Shown here: positions 47,655-59,084 of the stretch, one piece after another | How the letters are laid out: every line of letters begins with the position of its first letter | Numbering within the stretch: position 1 is the first letter of the stretch | Assembly: GCA_021399435.1 (NCBI GenBank) | Contig: JAJTUP010000092.1 | Span: forward strand, 124,001 to 188,000 | Source of the DNA: Diaporthe sp. PMI_573 | Lineage: Eukaryota > Ascomycota > Sordariomycetes > Diaporthales > Diaporthaceae | Length of the DNA stretch: 64,000 bases | Reading direction: 5' to 3' | Notes under the pieces: model-generated | Seen by the model: only the letters and a program-made list of their open reading frames with translations | Databases searched by the model: none | Told to the model about the DNA's origin: nothing | Made by a program: the position numbers and the translations under genes

Positions 47655-47862
47655 TGTTGGAATAGCACTGAGGCTGATCGTACAGAGCCATCTTGGCTAG
47701 GGAGGATGACTAATCAGGCAAGGGAGTACATGCAGACCTCTTAGGTCTGCGTGCAAACTTCCCTGCTTGTTTCATAGTTTAGAAAGACATCAACAAATTC
47801 AGAACCAATTGCACAGACACGTACGTACGTACATTACGCCATATGGCAAAGGCCATTCAACA
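47655..47862 (+). repeat. 3' LTR of Copia element
   Basis: 208 bp, the less eroded of the two LTRs. The duplication GTAAC follows directly. Confidence 0.92.
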
Positions 47863-47879
47863 GTAACATCTATATACTA

Positions 47880-49731
47880 ACGTGCCCGGCCTGGATCTCG
47901 GCCCACCCCCGTTCTCGGCCACCTTCCGTCACCCACGCCGCCTTCGCCGTGACGCCGACGCTGCCGCTACCATGATAGTTGACCCCGTTTCTGATGGTGT
48001 TTCTGACTCTTCTGACCCGTCGCTATCTTCTGGCACCACGCTGGCTTCTATTTGGGTCCTCCGAATAGCTTTAATGTCGGCGAAAAGCTCATTTGGGTCA
48101 AGTTGAACCTTCTTCCTTCGGACCACCCTGCTGGCTTCAATTTGGCGTTCTAGCTCTTGGGCTTTTTGTGAGGATATCGTCAGATTGATGTCTTTCTGGT
48201 CCCAGCTCTTGAGAATCTTCCTGAAGAAGAGTCGTTGTGTGGGGCTTGATTGCTTCTGAAGGGTGTACCGGGCTACCATGCTACGTAGTTCTTGAGACTG
48301 CTTAGGGGTTGTAAAAGAGGTCCCTCGTGGTAGATAAAAGTACTTATTGGTATAGAAATGGCTGTTGAAGCCATTGCTAGTGGCTAATTCTAGTGATCTC
48401 GCTTCCTTTATATGGTTGTCTTCGATAAAGTGGCTTCCAAGTACCTTATACTTAGATAATGGCTAAAGACCTGTTGCTTGCTAGCCAGAACGGATATTTA
48501 ACTCTGTAAGTGCCTCTATTTGGGCCTTGTGATAGTAATAAAGGAAACGTTTCTTTGCCACGACTGATGATAAATTGTGCCCTCCTTGTTGGCCGAGATA
48601 CTTCTTAAAGGCGGTTTTTAGAGGGCTAAAGATCACCACATCTAGTGGTTAAAGCATATGTAAGGTATGGGCCGGCAAAAAAAACGATATATACCTTATT
48701 CGTGAAGCATTCCCACATAAAATCTACCGTTGTGTGTGTGTGGTGCCTATTGATTACGAGAAGGCGCTATTTAGATGGGTCCTCCGGTGCTGTCTGTGGA
48801 AGGAAGACCCTCTGAAGCTAGTGGATGGCGATAGGTTCCTCCATCCACCCCTTTTTTGTCGCTGTGAACTGTTAGCCGTTGTGATCTTTGAGGGTGATAG
48901 GAAACCACTGTTGTTGAATGTTTAGTCTCTTGAAAATAATTAGAGGAATCAGGGACTTGCCTGTGGTAGAGATATACTTGAGGAAGGAGGTCCATGCTCT
49001 TAAATTAAAGTCCTTTTGAAGAAGCTTGCTGCTGTTAGAATAGCTGATAGTCAGGGCCTTTTCTGACTTGCCCTCCATAAGCCTACCCTTATCGGCGTTT
49101 TATCGGTTGGCCGGCTTAATTGCCTTTACGATAGGTAGCCTTATGAAGTTAAACCACGACCTGATGTTTTGTTTAGTGGCTGCTCTAAGCCGCTTTGCTT
49201 CAACGTGCTGATACTTACGGCTTTGGAGGATAGGGTGACAAAGGAGGAAGGCCCTTAGCTACTTTCTTCCGAGAGGAGCGATCTTCTTCCCTGAGGAGCC
49301 TAGACGGGCCGCCAAGGCCCTTGTTTCCTATCGAGTTAGGGTATGGCCAAGGCTGCTTTGGTTGACTAAAAACATCGCCAATTGGTCCTCCTGATAGTTA
49401 GAAAGAACCCTCTGAGGGTTGGCGGCAATGTAATGGCTTTAGCGGCCGGCGAGACGACTTTGAAGTGTTGAGCGTGGAATATGCCAGGTCCTGGAAGCCT
49501 CTCTGACGGGCATGCTATCCCTGACCGCCATGATGGCGTTATGCATCTCAAGTTCACCATAGGGCTTTATAATAATAAGGATAATGCTTGGAAGAAGTTT
49601 GGTGATTAGAAAAAAAGTCCTTGTGGAGAAAACATTAATTTTATAGGGGGTGGGTACAGACGCGTATACGCGTGAACGCGGATGTGGGCCGGCCGAGAAC
49701 GGGGGTGGGCCGAGATCCGGGCCGGGCACGT
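47880..49731. mobile_element. Fot1/pogo-type DNA transposon
   Basis: The ends are inverted copies starting ACGTGCCCGGC and continuing through GGATCTCGGCCCACCCCCGT for about 42 bp with one mismatch (a C/T transition). TA flanks both ends (47878-47879 and 49732-49733). Length is 1,852 bp, the typical size for Fot1 relatives. A minus-strand transposase relic fills the interior. The left end lies 17 bp after the Copia 3' LTR. The TIRs stay GC-rich while the centre is eroded. Confidence 0.92.
47929..49546 (-). pseudogene. Fot1-like transposase, inactivated
   Basis: The likely start is the ATG at 49546 (MHNAIMAVRDSMPVREASRT), with the psq-type HTH HIPRSTLQSRL. Downstream in minus-strand order come KSLIPLIIFKRLN and QQQWFPITLKDHNG (CENP-B/DDE region), a degraded catalytic block RLLVINRHHTHTTVDFMW, HTLHML-PLDVVIFSPLK and a C-terminal basic/coiled region (48279-47929) ending in an Arg run. 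TAG/TAA codons interrupt the frame and replace Gln or Trp (for example before PLDVV). The third acidic catalytic residue cannot be confirmed. Confidence 0.85.
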
Positions 49732-49733
49732 TA

Positions 49734-52270
49734 GGTAAAATAAGAGTATTTAAACTCGGAATCTTCGGCTATAGACAGTTCTATAGAGCCTTGCCTATAC
49801 TGTAAGTATATAATGTCGCTAGTATGTTTCGAGAAGAGGCAGATAATAAGCGTTCTAAATATACCTAGGATCTTCTCTATACTATTGTACATAGTTAACT
49901 ATTGTTATAAATTACTATTTTCTGTCTTGGCCTACTTCTTGTAAGCCTTAAATATAGCCCCTGGTTTATATAGAAGGCTCTTATAGAGCTTGGTATAAAT
50001 ATAGGACTTGCTGTTAACTAATAGTGCTCCGAGCTTATAAGTAATATGCTTGACGAGTTTGTTTATAAATTCAAGCTATCCTGGGTTCTGGAAATTGATT
50101 CTGTTGGCACTAATCTCTAGTATTTGTTTATTCTTTTTAGCCTTATAACTATGGCTTGCTAGCTTTTGAGCTCTGTCTTCTAATAGTAGTAATATAATAA
50201 GCTTGCCGTCTACTAAAATCCTAGGGTTTGGGTAAGTATTAAAGGTGCTGCTAGTTATAAAAGATCCTGCTACCTTGATTTATTTAATATGCTTAAGAAA
50301 ATCTTATTAGAAGCGCTTAAACTCGTTAACTTTAGCTTCGGTCCTAATTAGGTCTTCAGCTTTAAACCAACTATTTTCTAAGTTATCTATTCTTGTAGAC
50401 TTAACTAGGTATATAGTTTAAGACTAGAAAGATGATAGAGGTAAAGAAACTAAGTTACAAAAAGACGAGAGAAGAAGAGTATTAAAGATGTTAGACCTAG
50501 ATTGCTTAAGCTCCTCTAAGCTTATTAGCAATATAACTATATCTTTAATAAAGTTTATGGTAGGTAAGCTTTTGCCTGAAGTAGCATGGTAGGCTTAGGC
50601 AATAACGAGATAATATAAATTACTTATTAGGCCTTGTATAGGAAGAATATATACTATATGCCCCCATATACTTGACTAATGTTCTAGTTGTGCGCAGCCT
50701 TTATATATACTACTTCCATTTTGATACTAGGATTATATATAGCCTTTATATTATATTACTCCCCTAATGCTGGGGCCTAGCCTTTAATACTATCCTAATG
50801 TATGGCTGTATATAGCCTTTATATACACTGCCTACTGATGCCTAGGTTGTATACTATTATACTTGACTATATCTCTATACTAGTTATTAGGCAGGTTTCA
50901 GGCAATAATAAATTTATAGGCCTGCTTATCTTTATGCTGAAAATGCTGTGCCTTCTTCGCTGCTTATATAAGTAGGGTCTCTTTCTCATACTGCCTAAAT
51001 TAATTGCTCTGTAGCCTTAGATACCTTTGTATAGAGACTGCCCAGTCTGCCAGTTTGTACTACCTCTAGCGTAGATAGCTAAAGCCTTTGTCCCTATAGG
51101 GTATCCCTATGCTCTAGCTGGAGCAAATAACTTAGACTTGTATAATGTGCTTCTGCCTTGCCTAAACCTGTATTTCAGCTTATTACGCAGAGATTTATGC
51201 AAGTGGGCCGTCTTATTGGTAATGCGGGATATTCTGTATGAGTAAGCTGTATAGCGTATAGGATTGTAAAACAGTTGGTTCTATAGTTTAAGAGTTTAAG
51301 ATATTGGTGTAAAGTGGGTTATAAGGAAAAGATAAGTTATACGAAATAACTTGTACTTGATTTAGAAATTAGGTAGAGTTGCTTGTATGTCGAGATGTAT
51401 TGTAAGAATAGGGAGAGGCAAATGACATTCTGCTTAAGTCTTGGTTTAGTTAATAGGCATCGATTTTGGACTTATGACCTACCGCTAATTCTGCGCGCTA
51501 AGTATACAGATACTAGGAAGAGAGGGGCTAGGGCGTTACAGGTTACAGCCTAATGCAATATTGCTGTGCAAAACCTGCTTTATAGTGGTTGTCAGGTGGA
51601 GGGCTGGTATCTTTTGAGAGGTGGGGTACATAGGGGTAGGCTGCTAGCAAATGGCAGTTTGCGTAGGGCGAGGTCCAGTTAATGCGCATAGCCTATAGCG
51701 CTGTTGTTGGTTGCTATGACTTAGGTTCCTGCGCAGAGAATGACTCAGACATACGTTACATATGTTTTTTTTTTGTGCCGCGGCTAGAGAGTAGGAGCCA
51801 CGTATCCCTGCCGACCAGCGATCATCATGATTCTCAAGTGACCTTGGCTGTAAAGGGTGTCTCGTTGGGCTAAGGCGGCCAAGGCTCTGCACTAGATAGG
51901 AATTGTCCTATCTAGGCACAGTAATGTGTTGTACAGCGGGCTAGTTGCCGACTTCTCTGTTCAGTAACTCTCGTCAGCACGAAGACATAATACCCTACCG
52001 AAGTTGTCAACACAAAGGAAGCTAGCCGTAGCTGAGTGCACTCAATTTAGCAGGTGAGCTGTTAGCTGTTTTTTTTTGGGGTCATGATGGAGTGGGCTGA
52101 GACTATGTATCTACAATAGAAACCTGTTTTATAGTGGGGTTTTGAACTTAATTAAATATATACCTAGGGTGTAGCCTCTGTTTGGTATGATTAACCTATA
52201 ACGGTGAAAAAACGGTAAGCCCAGTTAGAGACGTTTTCAAAATGTGGGGCTGATGCTGATAAGTATGCGC
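49734..52270. other. RIP-eroded AT-rich block, no identified gene
   Basis: TA-rich with stops in all frames. On the minus strand around 50,000-50,230 a protein-like stretch survives (EDRAQKLASHSYKAKKNK, then LEFINKLVKHITYKLG), suggesting a dead gene or element. A GC-balanced patch lies at about 51,640-51,900. Confidence 0.4.
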
Positions 52271-52399
52271 ATTGCTTATTAGTGACATATGCAGGCTCTA
52301 TAAATTCAACTTTAACCCTACATATGCTAACCCTGCAGTAAAAATTCTACTACTAGTAGGCGGGGTCGTTTTGTCTCTCTCTTTATCTTTCGTATTCAC

Positions 52400-53962
52400 T
52401 CAAATACTACCGGATTCCCTGTCATTTGACTCGAACCCCGTCATAATATTATACCTATAGCACATTGCTATAAACTTAACGCTTCGGTGGCTATCGTGGC
52501 TATTAAGGATAAGGAGAATAGCCTGCGATTTATTATTATTTCGGATTTTATTTATAACTAGGAGGAAGATATCCTTCAGCCATTTAACAGTAATTTTATT
52601 ACTCATCTAGCTATTCTCAGAGACTTTGAAACCTTATTCTAGAGGTACTATCTTCTTGAATTCTCGCTTAAACCATTGCCATTAGAGGTTTATACCCTTA
52701 AATATAATCCCTAGAGGCAAATATACACCTGTAGCAGTCACGGAATTAATTATAGTAACTATTGACTGAGGTATGTTTCCTTTAATAGCCATAGACCGCT
52801 TCTCTATACTTCCTAGCACAAACTTGTTGTAAGCTGTTAAATACTTAGTTAAGAATAGTCCTTTAAAGCTATTATATAATAGATAAGTATATAATTGCCC
52901 TCTATAATACCTCCTTTATTAATGTTAACAGTTAGGTCTAGTTTTACCCATTTAAAGTCCTCCAGCTTGTTAAAGTATTAATTAACTGCCTTGGGAGTAA
53001 ATAAAGTAAACCTCTCGGCTTCTTACTTTCTACCTGTTAAATGGAAACGTTCATTAGGGTGTGTGCTTGGCACTGCATGCAAGGAGTTACCCTAGACTTG
53101 GCACTAGAATTTTTTCTATGTGCTAATGGGGCGTGTATGCCGGGAGATGAGTTTGGTGGCCGTGAGTCGATTTTTTGGGCTATTGTAAGACCCTAACTTT
53201 GTACCTCTGTATTCCCCTTATTTCTTACCCAAAAAGCATGTAACCTAGTTCATTAGATAGCCTAATTTTTAAAGTTTATCTGTATTTAGTTTGGTTACTG
53301 TCAGGGTTAGGGTTGGCTGGTTATTTATAACCAAAGATAGTGGATCTGAAGGGCGAATTTTCCGGCCCTGCTATTCTTACACTAGAGCTAACCTACGTGT
53401 GCCTAAGGGTGATATGATGTTGGAGGGACTGTGAGGAGGGCTGACAGAAGCCTACTTAAATTTAATACAAAGTTGTCTAGACTATTCTCAACCGTCCTAA
53501 TTTGCCTTAGTATACCTTTCTGCGACCCTGCCGATAATACACACTGCTGAAGGCACAATCCTTTAGACTACCCATCTTCGAAATGATCTCAGGGTATTGT
53601 TTCTTAAAGGAGAAGAGCTAATTCTTACCCAGGGGCCAGTCATTACCATTCTCCTTGAGAATCGAAGTCACAAGGGAACAGACAAAGGAACCCATTAGGG
53701 CATAGCCCAATTTCTCTTGCCAGAGTATCCAAGTAACAATATCCTCTTCTTAGGCACGAGATAGGCGTTAAGCGGGCTGGATTTGCCTATCAGAAGGTCT
53801 CGTATCCTTCATATGGTTCATCAAAGTGGTTCTAGGCACACCATGCTACTAGGCTACTGTATAGGGCGTGACGCCCTCATCCGTAACTGTAAATGCTACA
53901 TCGTACACTTAGGACTGTTTATAGTCCTTAGATCTACCATATGGCCTCTTTTTAGGCACCAT
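52400..53962 (-). pseudogene. third pogo-type transposase relic
   Basis: The minus-strand ATG at 53962 begins MVPKKRPYGRSKDYKQ. Reading through stops, an HTH region follows (TVTDEGVTPYTVA ... HGVPRTTLMNHM), then EEDIVTWILWQEKLGYAL and KKQYPEIISKMG, the usual second DNA-binding half. Near 52,400-52,600 the DDE part survives as KITVKWLKDIFL and AILLILNSHDSHRSVKFI, where Asp of LLILD is now Asn (a G to A change). Stops are TAG/TAA in place of Gln/Trp/Arg. A GC-rich segment at about 54,223-54,259 with two GCCCGAAGGT copies resembles the TIR of the element at 22,132; the other end was not found. Confidence 0.7.
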
Positions 53963-55843
53963 AATAGGCAAATCAGTCAGTAGTATAGCAAAGAAGAAGA
54001 TCAATTTATAAGGATTACCCATCTCGGAAGGTACACAATTAGTATAGGATTCTGCCGCTCTACACCGCCACCAGCCCCCACAAAACACCAATTAGCACTT
54101 TGAGTGTATAGAGCTATCGAAGACCTATTGATTGACTATAAAAACATCGTGATAACTGTAGAATTGGCTGAATACGTATAAGCCAAATGGCCTCACTTTG
54201 TGTGGCGTGGGAGATATTTGCGCTGCCCGAAGGTGGGTGTGCCCGAAGGTACATGGGGTACAGTACTCGTGGAGCCTCGTAGTGGGTGGACTAGGAAACT
54301 ACTCCATTATAGTAGGATCCATCCTAACGGAGTTTTGTGTTGATCGCTATTTATAGGACCCTATAGAATAAGCGTCCCAACTCGTAATTACAGAATCATA
54401 CTCCTTGCAGCCAGCGGCCTGGGCATAGTAGCGCAACTTCCTTACCTAAAGCAGTTGATACATAGCTATAATACTTACCAAACATATACCCGTCGAATTT
54501 ATTTAGTTTAGTAACTTAAGACAGCTAGTATTATAGAACAGGTGACGTTGACACCTAAATATAAGCTCTCTGGAGTAGCTGCAATTGCAGCATGTTGCTT
54601 TTAGTGGTTATTTCTAGTGTAGCGGCTATTTCGTTCAACAAGTATGTCTCCCGTAATATTGTAAAACTTATAGCTTATAGGAATAGATATAGGTTTTATT
54701 TTCGAGGATTTACTAAATAATGCTCTAGCCAACAATATATTAGATAATAGATATATAAGTTGCCTAATGTAATTTCAGACCTACAGCATATTAACACGGC
54801 TTAGATACTTAGCATCTTAGTTTTTATTAAATCAGGTAGTATAGACTAAGTACCGTTTAATAAATAAGTAGTTATATATAGCAGCTCTGCAGACTTAGAA
54901 GCAATTTTTCAGAGCAAAAGAGATAGAGAGAACATTAAAAGAGTATAAAAAGAAGAAGAAAAAAAAGAAGATATATTAGTTTTAGGTAAGAGTAAAACTC
55001 GCATATCCTAATTAGCCAATCTAACCATATTTAGTATTAGGAACGAAGGATATAAAGGATCGGCTTCGGCAGATTGCTCGAGATTACGTATACGATAAAG
55101 TGGCTTTGGTTGAGCTGGAATATCAGCTAGATTCTTCTGTTTAGACACCTTATTCGCCAGTATTTTACATATATTTAGTGTTTTAGTGTTTTAGGTAGAT
55201 CAATTTGAGCAGACTTGACCCATTTGATAGTAACTTTCGTCGATTGCACCTAATCGTGCAGCCTGCTGCCAGTCGTGGTCTGAAAAGAGCACAGCGCAAC
55301 CACGGCGCGACTTGATTGGTTGCTGCGGGGCTTGCTTGTGGTGATGCTGTTGCCTGAAACATATCTGCACTGAGTTGTAGCTTGAACCGGGTAGGCGGAA
55401 ATGATTGGATCGACATGGCGCGCCGCAACCCGCCGCTCCTGCTGGCGTGTGTTTCCAGCAATTGGGGTCTCTGTGGAGTCCCAGCCTGTTCCAGTTTGTT
55501 CGCGCTGGGATCAGCGGTCTCCAAGGATTCTCCAAGGACACTCCCTACGAGGAATAATATTTTGTACCTCTCAAGCCTTGACACGCGACTTAGACCTCTA
55601 ACACGCCGGTCGTTGCCTCAAGGCGCCTCTCTGAGTGCGCTGATTAGCCTCGCGGGGCCGTTGAATGAAGCCTGGCTCGCGTGCAAGACCACTCGTTTAA
55701 GCACAGCTCTCTATTCTTAGTCTGCCTCAACTTGCCATGGCCTGTCACGTCTGGTGCTGGACTATGTTGACTATGATGCGATCCGGGAGAACCCCAGATG
55801 AGTGACTTAGAGAATACGGAATAATTTCTATCTAATGGAAAGT
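53963..55843. other. repeat margin and intergenic, no supported gene
   Basis: 54,223-54,259 looks like one terminal repeat of the pogo-type relic. 54,300-55,180 is AT-rich. From about 55,200 GC content rises; frames at 55,183-55,720 overlap on both strands and carry no motif. Confidence 0.4.
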
Positions 55844-56515
55844 CTATTTATGTCCCGCCAGAAGCCGAACTACATCTTCGTATCCATTCTTCTTTGCGAT
55901 CGATAGCGGCGTATCTCCATCCACGTCAACAAAACTTGGGTCTGCCCCAGCAGTTAACAGCATAGACACGACCCTCTTGTTCCCACATGCCATCGGCCAG
56001 AAGATTGGTGGCCTCCCTGATATGCAGCATGAATTTACATTGACATCCTCCCTCTGCGAGAGACGCTCCACAACTTCTCTACGGCCATTATATGCCGCGA
56101 TCCACAGAGGTGTCTCAAGCCCAGCATTCTTCATATCCGGCGGTGTTCCTTTTGATAGGTGCTGTTTGACAGACGCGATGTCTCCAGACTTCGCTGCATT
56201 GTAGAACGCAGCGATTGAAACCCATTTGTCACGAAGGGGAAGGAAACGTCGGCGTCGATAAAGGAGGTCCAGAACCCTCTGTTGGCCACAGGTAGCGGCT
56301 GTAAGACACACAGATTGGCTTATGGAGGCGACCGTCTTATGGGGACGTCTCTTGAGAAGCAGAGATATAATCGCCTGCCTGCTGTCTTTATTGCCCGCAG
56401 CGGCCTTGACTATGTCTTCTGTGATCTTGACCTCGTCGCCGCGCTTCTCGAGAAGCAAGGCCATAATCGCCTGCCCGCTCGAATAATTGCCCGCAGCAGC
56501 CTTAACATGTCTTCT
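55844..56515 (-). pseudogene. C-terminal part of an ankyrin/VKAAAGN-repeat protein gene
   Basis: An open frame of 206 codons from 56464 ends at 55844. It starts with a repeat seen in fungal NLR and ankyrin proteins (EVKITEDIVKAAAGNK followed by a run of leucines), then has ankyrin units (ETPLWIAAYNGRREVVERL, RPPIFWPMACGNKRVVSML and DGDTPLSIAKKNGYEDVVRLL). Upstream, at about 56,465-56,515, another copy of the VKAAAGN unit is present but one base out of frame (TTAAGG where TTAAAGG would keep frame), so the N-terminus is frameshifted. No effector or NACHT domain is present, and the coding sense ends near the Mutator-like element. It is probably a truncated or dead gene, possibly once an NLR end. 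Confidence 0.65.
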
Positions 56516-56631
56516 GTTTTTTCAGGAGCCTTCCCAGTGGACACGCCGCGCGAAGATATCTATCCGCCAAGTTGACCCCGCTGCGCGTCATTGTGGCGTA
56601 AGCGGCACAGCCGCTGCGAGTGACAAGTCAG

Positions 56632-56724
56632 GAGTAGCTTTACACTTACCCCCCCCCCAGGTTCATTTGCGTACCTCCCTATTCTCATTCTCGTACCCCC
56701 CTTCGAAATGCATCCGTACTCCCC
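56632..56724 (+). repeat. left TIR of MULE
   Basis: About 90 bp, aligned to the reverse complement of 61655-61744 with few mismatches and small indels in the C-runs. Confidence 0.88.
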
Positions 56725-57109
56725 CTTAATTATATAATGTTCCGGCCCAATTTTTAGCGCAGAAACTGGCCGCGCAGGCATTGTCAGAACGTAATTTTCT
56801 GTCAATTGAAGCTCAAATGAAGTTGACTAGAGCTTGGAAACACGACAGAAATGCCACTGGATGACTATTGTAGCTCTCGACCGCGCTTTCTTTAGATCTC
56901 GCGACTGTCGCTATTATTATAAATGCTAATGCTCCGACAGGCTAGTGGACTGGCGGCGCCGTTTAGCGACGCCTCCTTCCAAGTTGGCCTACTCTAGTCC
57001 TCCCGACCCGGCTGACGCTACTGTTCCTGCCTACGGCCTCTGTAAATGATTGAGAGAAGGTGAGATACTTAGATTATATAATAGTGAGCAAAACTAATTG
57101 ACTTAGGAC

Positions 57110-58019
57110 ATGATTACTAAGACAGAGACGAAGATCCCTATCCCTCCAGGCAAACAGGGAAGCGGTTGAAGAAAGCAGCGAGCGTCGCCACCCCGTCTAA
57201 CGATGTATGTACTTTACACCATTACCACGTTTACTAACTGGCATTGACTAATGCTTGCTAGTTAACTCAAAGAATGATCACAGTATTACTAGGCAGGTTG
57301 GGCCCCCGTTGAATGCCTGGTTGGCTATACGAGACCATCTGCCTACCAACCTCCAGCACAAAGCCCCTAACACCCCTCTAGGGCGCAAACTTGAAGACTT
57401 GCCGTCTCTCCGAGACCTTGAATTCAACTATTAACGGCGAAGGGGAACTTTCGCCGCTAAAAAGCTTATCGACATTGTAGCGGCAATGGTCTTTGTGGCT
57501 GGCAAGGAGGTTAGTCTGCCATGCGATAAATGTGCAGGCAAAGATGGCGTCTTCTCCCGGTGCATCGTTGCACCAGAGTCCGCCCAAGACGAGGCCAATA
57601 GCGTCTGTGCCAATTATATGTACCAAGGACGGACAAGACACTGCAGCCTCCGGGTACAGTTTCAAAGTAATGGCGGTTTTATGCATTTGAGTACGTGCTC
57701 GTTAGCCCAAACCCAGCGACTTACATTAGTTTAATTCGCCTTAGCTAGGATGCGGTCGTATGGAGCCAGAGAGATCCTGCAGCTCTTTCACATTCGCTCT
57801 GGGAACGTTCAGGGTCAGCGTGCGGACGAGTATAGTGGCTGCCTCTTAGAAAAGTACCTTAGAAAATTCAGGGAAGATGGGCCAGAGGATCGCCGCCATC
57901 TCTGCGCTCATGCGCACATAATTCTGGCTGCATTGGATCTGGTGGAAGCCGAGGGTAGTGCGGACCTAGAGAGCGAAGAAGAGGTGCACGAAGAAGAGGT
58001 GACTGGGTGTGGTGGCTAA
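57110..58019 (+). pseudogene. DUF3716-like cysteine-domain protein carried by the MULE, inactivated
   Basis: An ATG at 57110 opens a short exon. After an intron the frame runs from about 57,262 to 58,019 with in-frame TAA at 57432-57434 and 57732-57734, both readable as CAA to TAA changes. A TGA in the first exon may be a former Arg codon. The middle (about 57,520-57,660) has the spacing of the fungal DUF3716 zinc-like domain: PCDKCAGKDGVFSRC, then a CAN-Y pair where the second cysteine is now Tyr (TGT to TAT), then GRTRHCSLR. The C-terminus ends in an acidic run. Such proteins are of unknown function and frequent in repeat-rich fungal regions. Its position inside the TIRs makes it cargo. Confidence 0.55.
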
Positions 58020-58106
58020 GCGGATTGTCGTTTGTCTGTGGCCGAATGAGGCACATAGGTATGCCCTGTTGCTAACTCGTCAACTGACTGTCACGTACCT
58101 ATACGT

Positions 58107-59084
58107 TCAACTTACAGGAAAGTTTCCGGTATTAACATAATACTGCCATCTCTCCTTGTTCCAGTTTACCGTTTCCCGGAAAAATCGGTCTTCTCTTTGG
58201 TTGAGATTGTCGTCCCAGTCCGTGATGTAATGGGCCCGGCGCTCTGCCCTAATTGCGTTGTCGACCCGTTCTCGTTTTGCATTGTCCGCTCTCTTCCCCT
58301 GGCGAGTTAAAGAGGAGCCACTATCTATCTTATAGCCCCAAGTAGCTAACTCGGCTATGAGCCCGTCGGAATCTTGAATCTCTGCATAAAAGTAATCAAT
58401 AAATGCATGGGCTTCCTCATTAGTCCAAGTAGGGTTCGGATCGATAACATTTCCTTGGAGATCCCTTCGCCTTAAGAGGGATATGCTGCCGAGTATGTTT
58501 TTAACATGCATCGCCATTGGATCCGAAATATACCCACGACCAAAAATGTTGTCATAGACCCTCCATCCTCGTCTCTGTCGATAACTCGCCCAACCCGATC
58601 GCGCAACTGAATGTCTTGTCTGCCAACGATACCTGTCCTTTAGGTACCGGTTGTACATAATCTCGATCCTGCTCTTGTGCATTGGCTTCGTTGGAGGTGT
58701 TGGCGGCCGGTGTTCTTTATCCGTTAGTCCTTGAAAGACCGGGAAAACGGCGCTCGCATTAGCTGAAAGCCCGACTTCGTTTGGCGGGTTCTCACCAGCT
58801 CCTAGCCTCAGCTGAGGCAAACCAGGCAGGTTGGAGGGGTTAATGAACTTTGGTGATGCTGGCGACCTATCTTCTGAAATCCTTGGACGTTTTGGAAACG
58901 GACGGATCGCTAGTAGACTGGTTAACGCCCGACGTATAGATGACACCGTTTGCTGTATAGGCGGCGGCGTTACGGGTTTGGTAGGGCCACCTTTAAATCT
59001 GGACTCCAAGCGAGTTGGTGAAGATGATATAATAATGGGCTCGCTGGGGTTCTGTGTTGAGGCACTTTTCGAGTTCAGGCCCAA
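58107..59084 (-). CDS. 325-residue protein carried by the MULE, unknown function
   Basis: An intact frame with an ATG at 59084. The first ~135 residues are Ser/Pro-rich and disordered (for example PIIISSSPTRLESRF and RPPTPPTKP). The rest is Trp/Tyr/Arg-rich and helical, with RDRYRWQTRHSV-like sequence near residue 150, WTNEEAHAFIDYFYAEIQ near 225, a basic stretch (KRADNAKRERVDNAIR) and WNKERWQYYVNTG at the end. I do not recognise the fold; the DNA-binding look of the basic half is inference. It lies between the transposase and the DUF3716-like frame inside the TIRs and, unlike both, has no internal stop. Confidence 0.6.
   Translation of the reverse strand: MGLNSKSASTQNPSEPIIISSSPTRLESRFKGGPTKPVTPPPIQQTVSSIRRALTSLLAIRPFPKRPRISEDRSPASPKFINPSNLPGLPQLRLGAGENPPNEVGLSANASAVFPVFQGLTDKEHRPPTPPTKPMHKSRIEIMYNRYLKDRYRWQTRHSVARSGWASYRQRRGWRVYDNIFGRGYISDPMAMHVKNILGSISLLRRRDLQGNVIDPNPTWTNEEAHAFIDYFYAEIQDSDGLIAELATWGYKIDSGSSLTRQGKRADNAKRERVDNAIRAERRAHYITDWDDNLNQREDRFFRETVNWNKERWQYYVNTGNFPVS

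Larger units (their letters stand above)
40166..47862 (+). mobile_element. full-length Copia-type LTR retrotransposon, RIP-inactivated
   Basis: Two 208-bp LTRs (40166-40373 and 47655-47862) begin TGTTGGAATAG and end with CA, and the element is flanked by the direct 5-bp duplication GTAAC (40161-40165 and 47863-47867). Total length is 7,697 bp. Internal remnants in the order gag zinc knuckle, integrase, reverse transcriptase, RNase H mark it as Copia (Pseudoviridae-type order). Every domain is interrupted by TAG/TAA. About 1.9 kb of non-coding, repeat-rich sequence lies between the end of pol and the 3' LTR. Confidence 0.92.
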
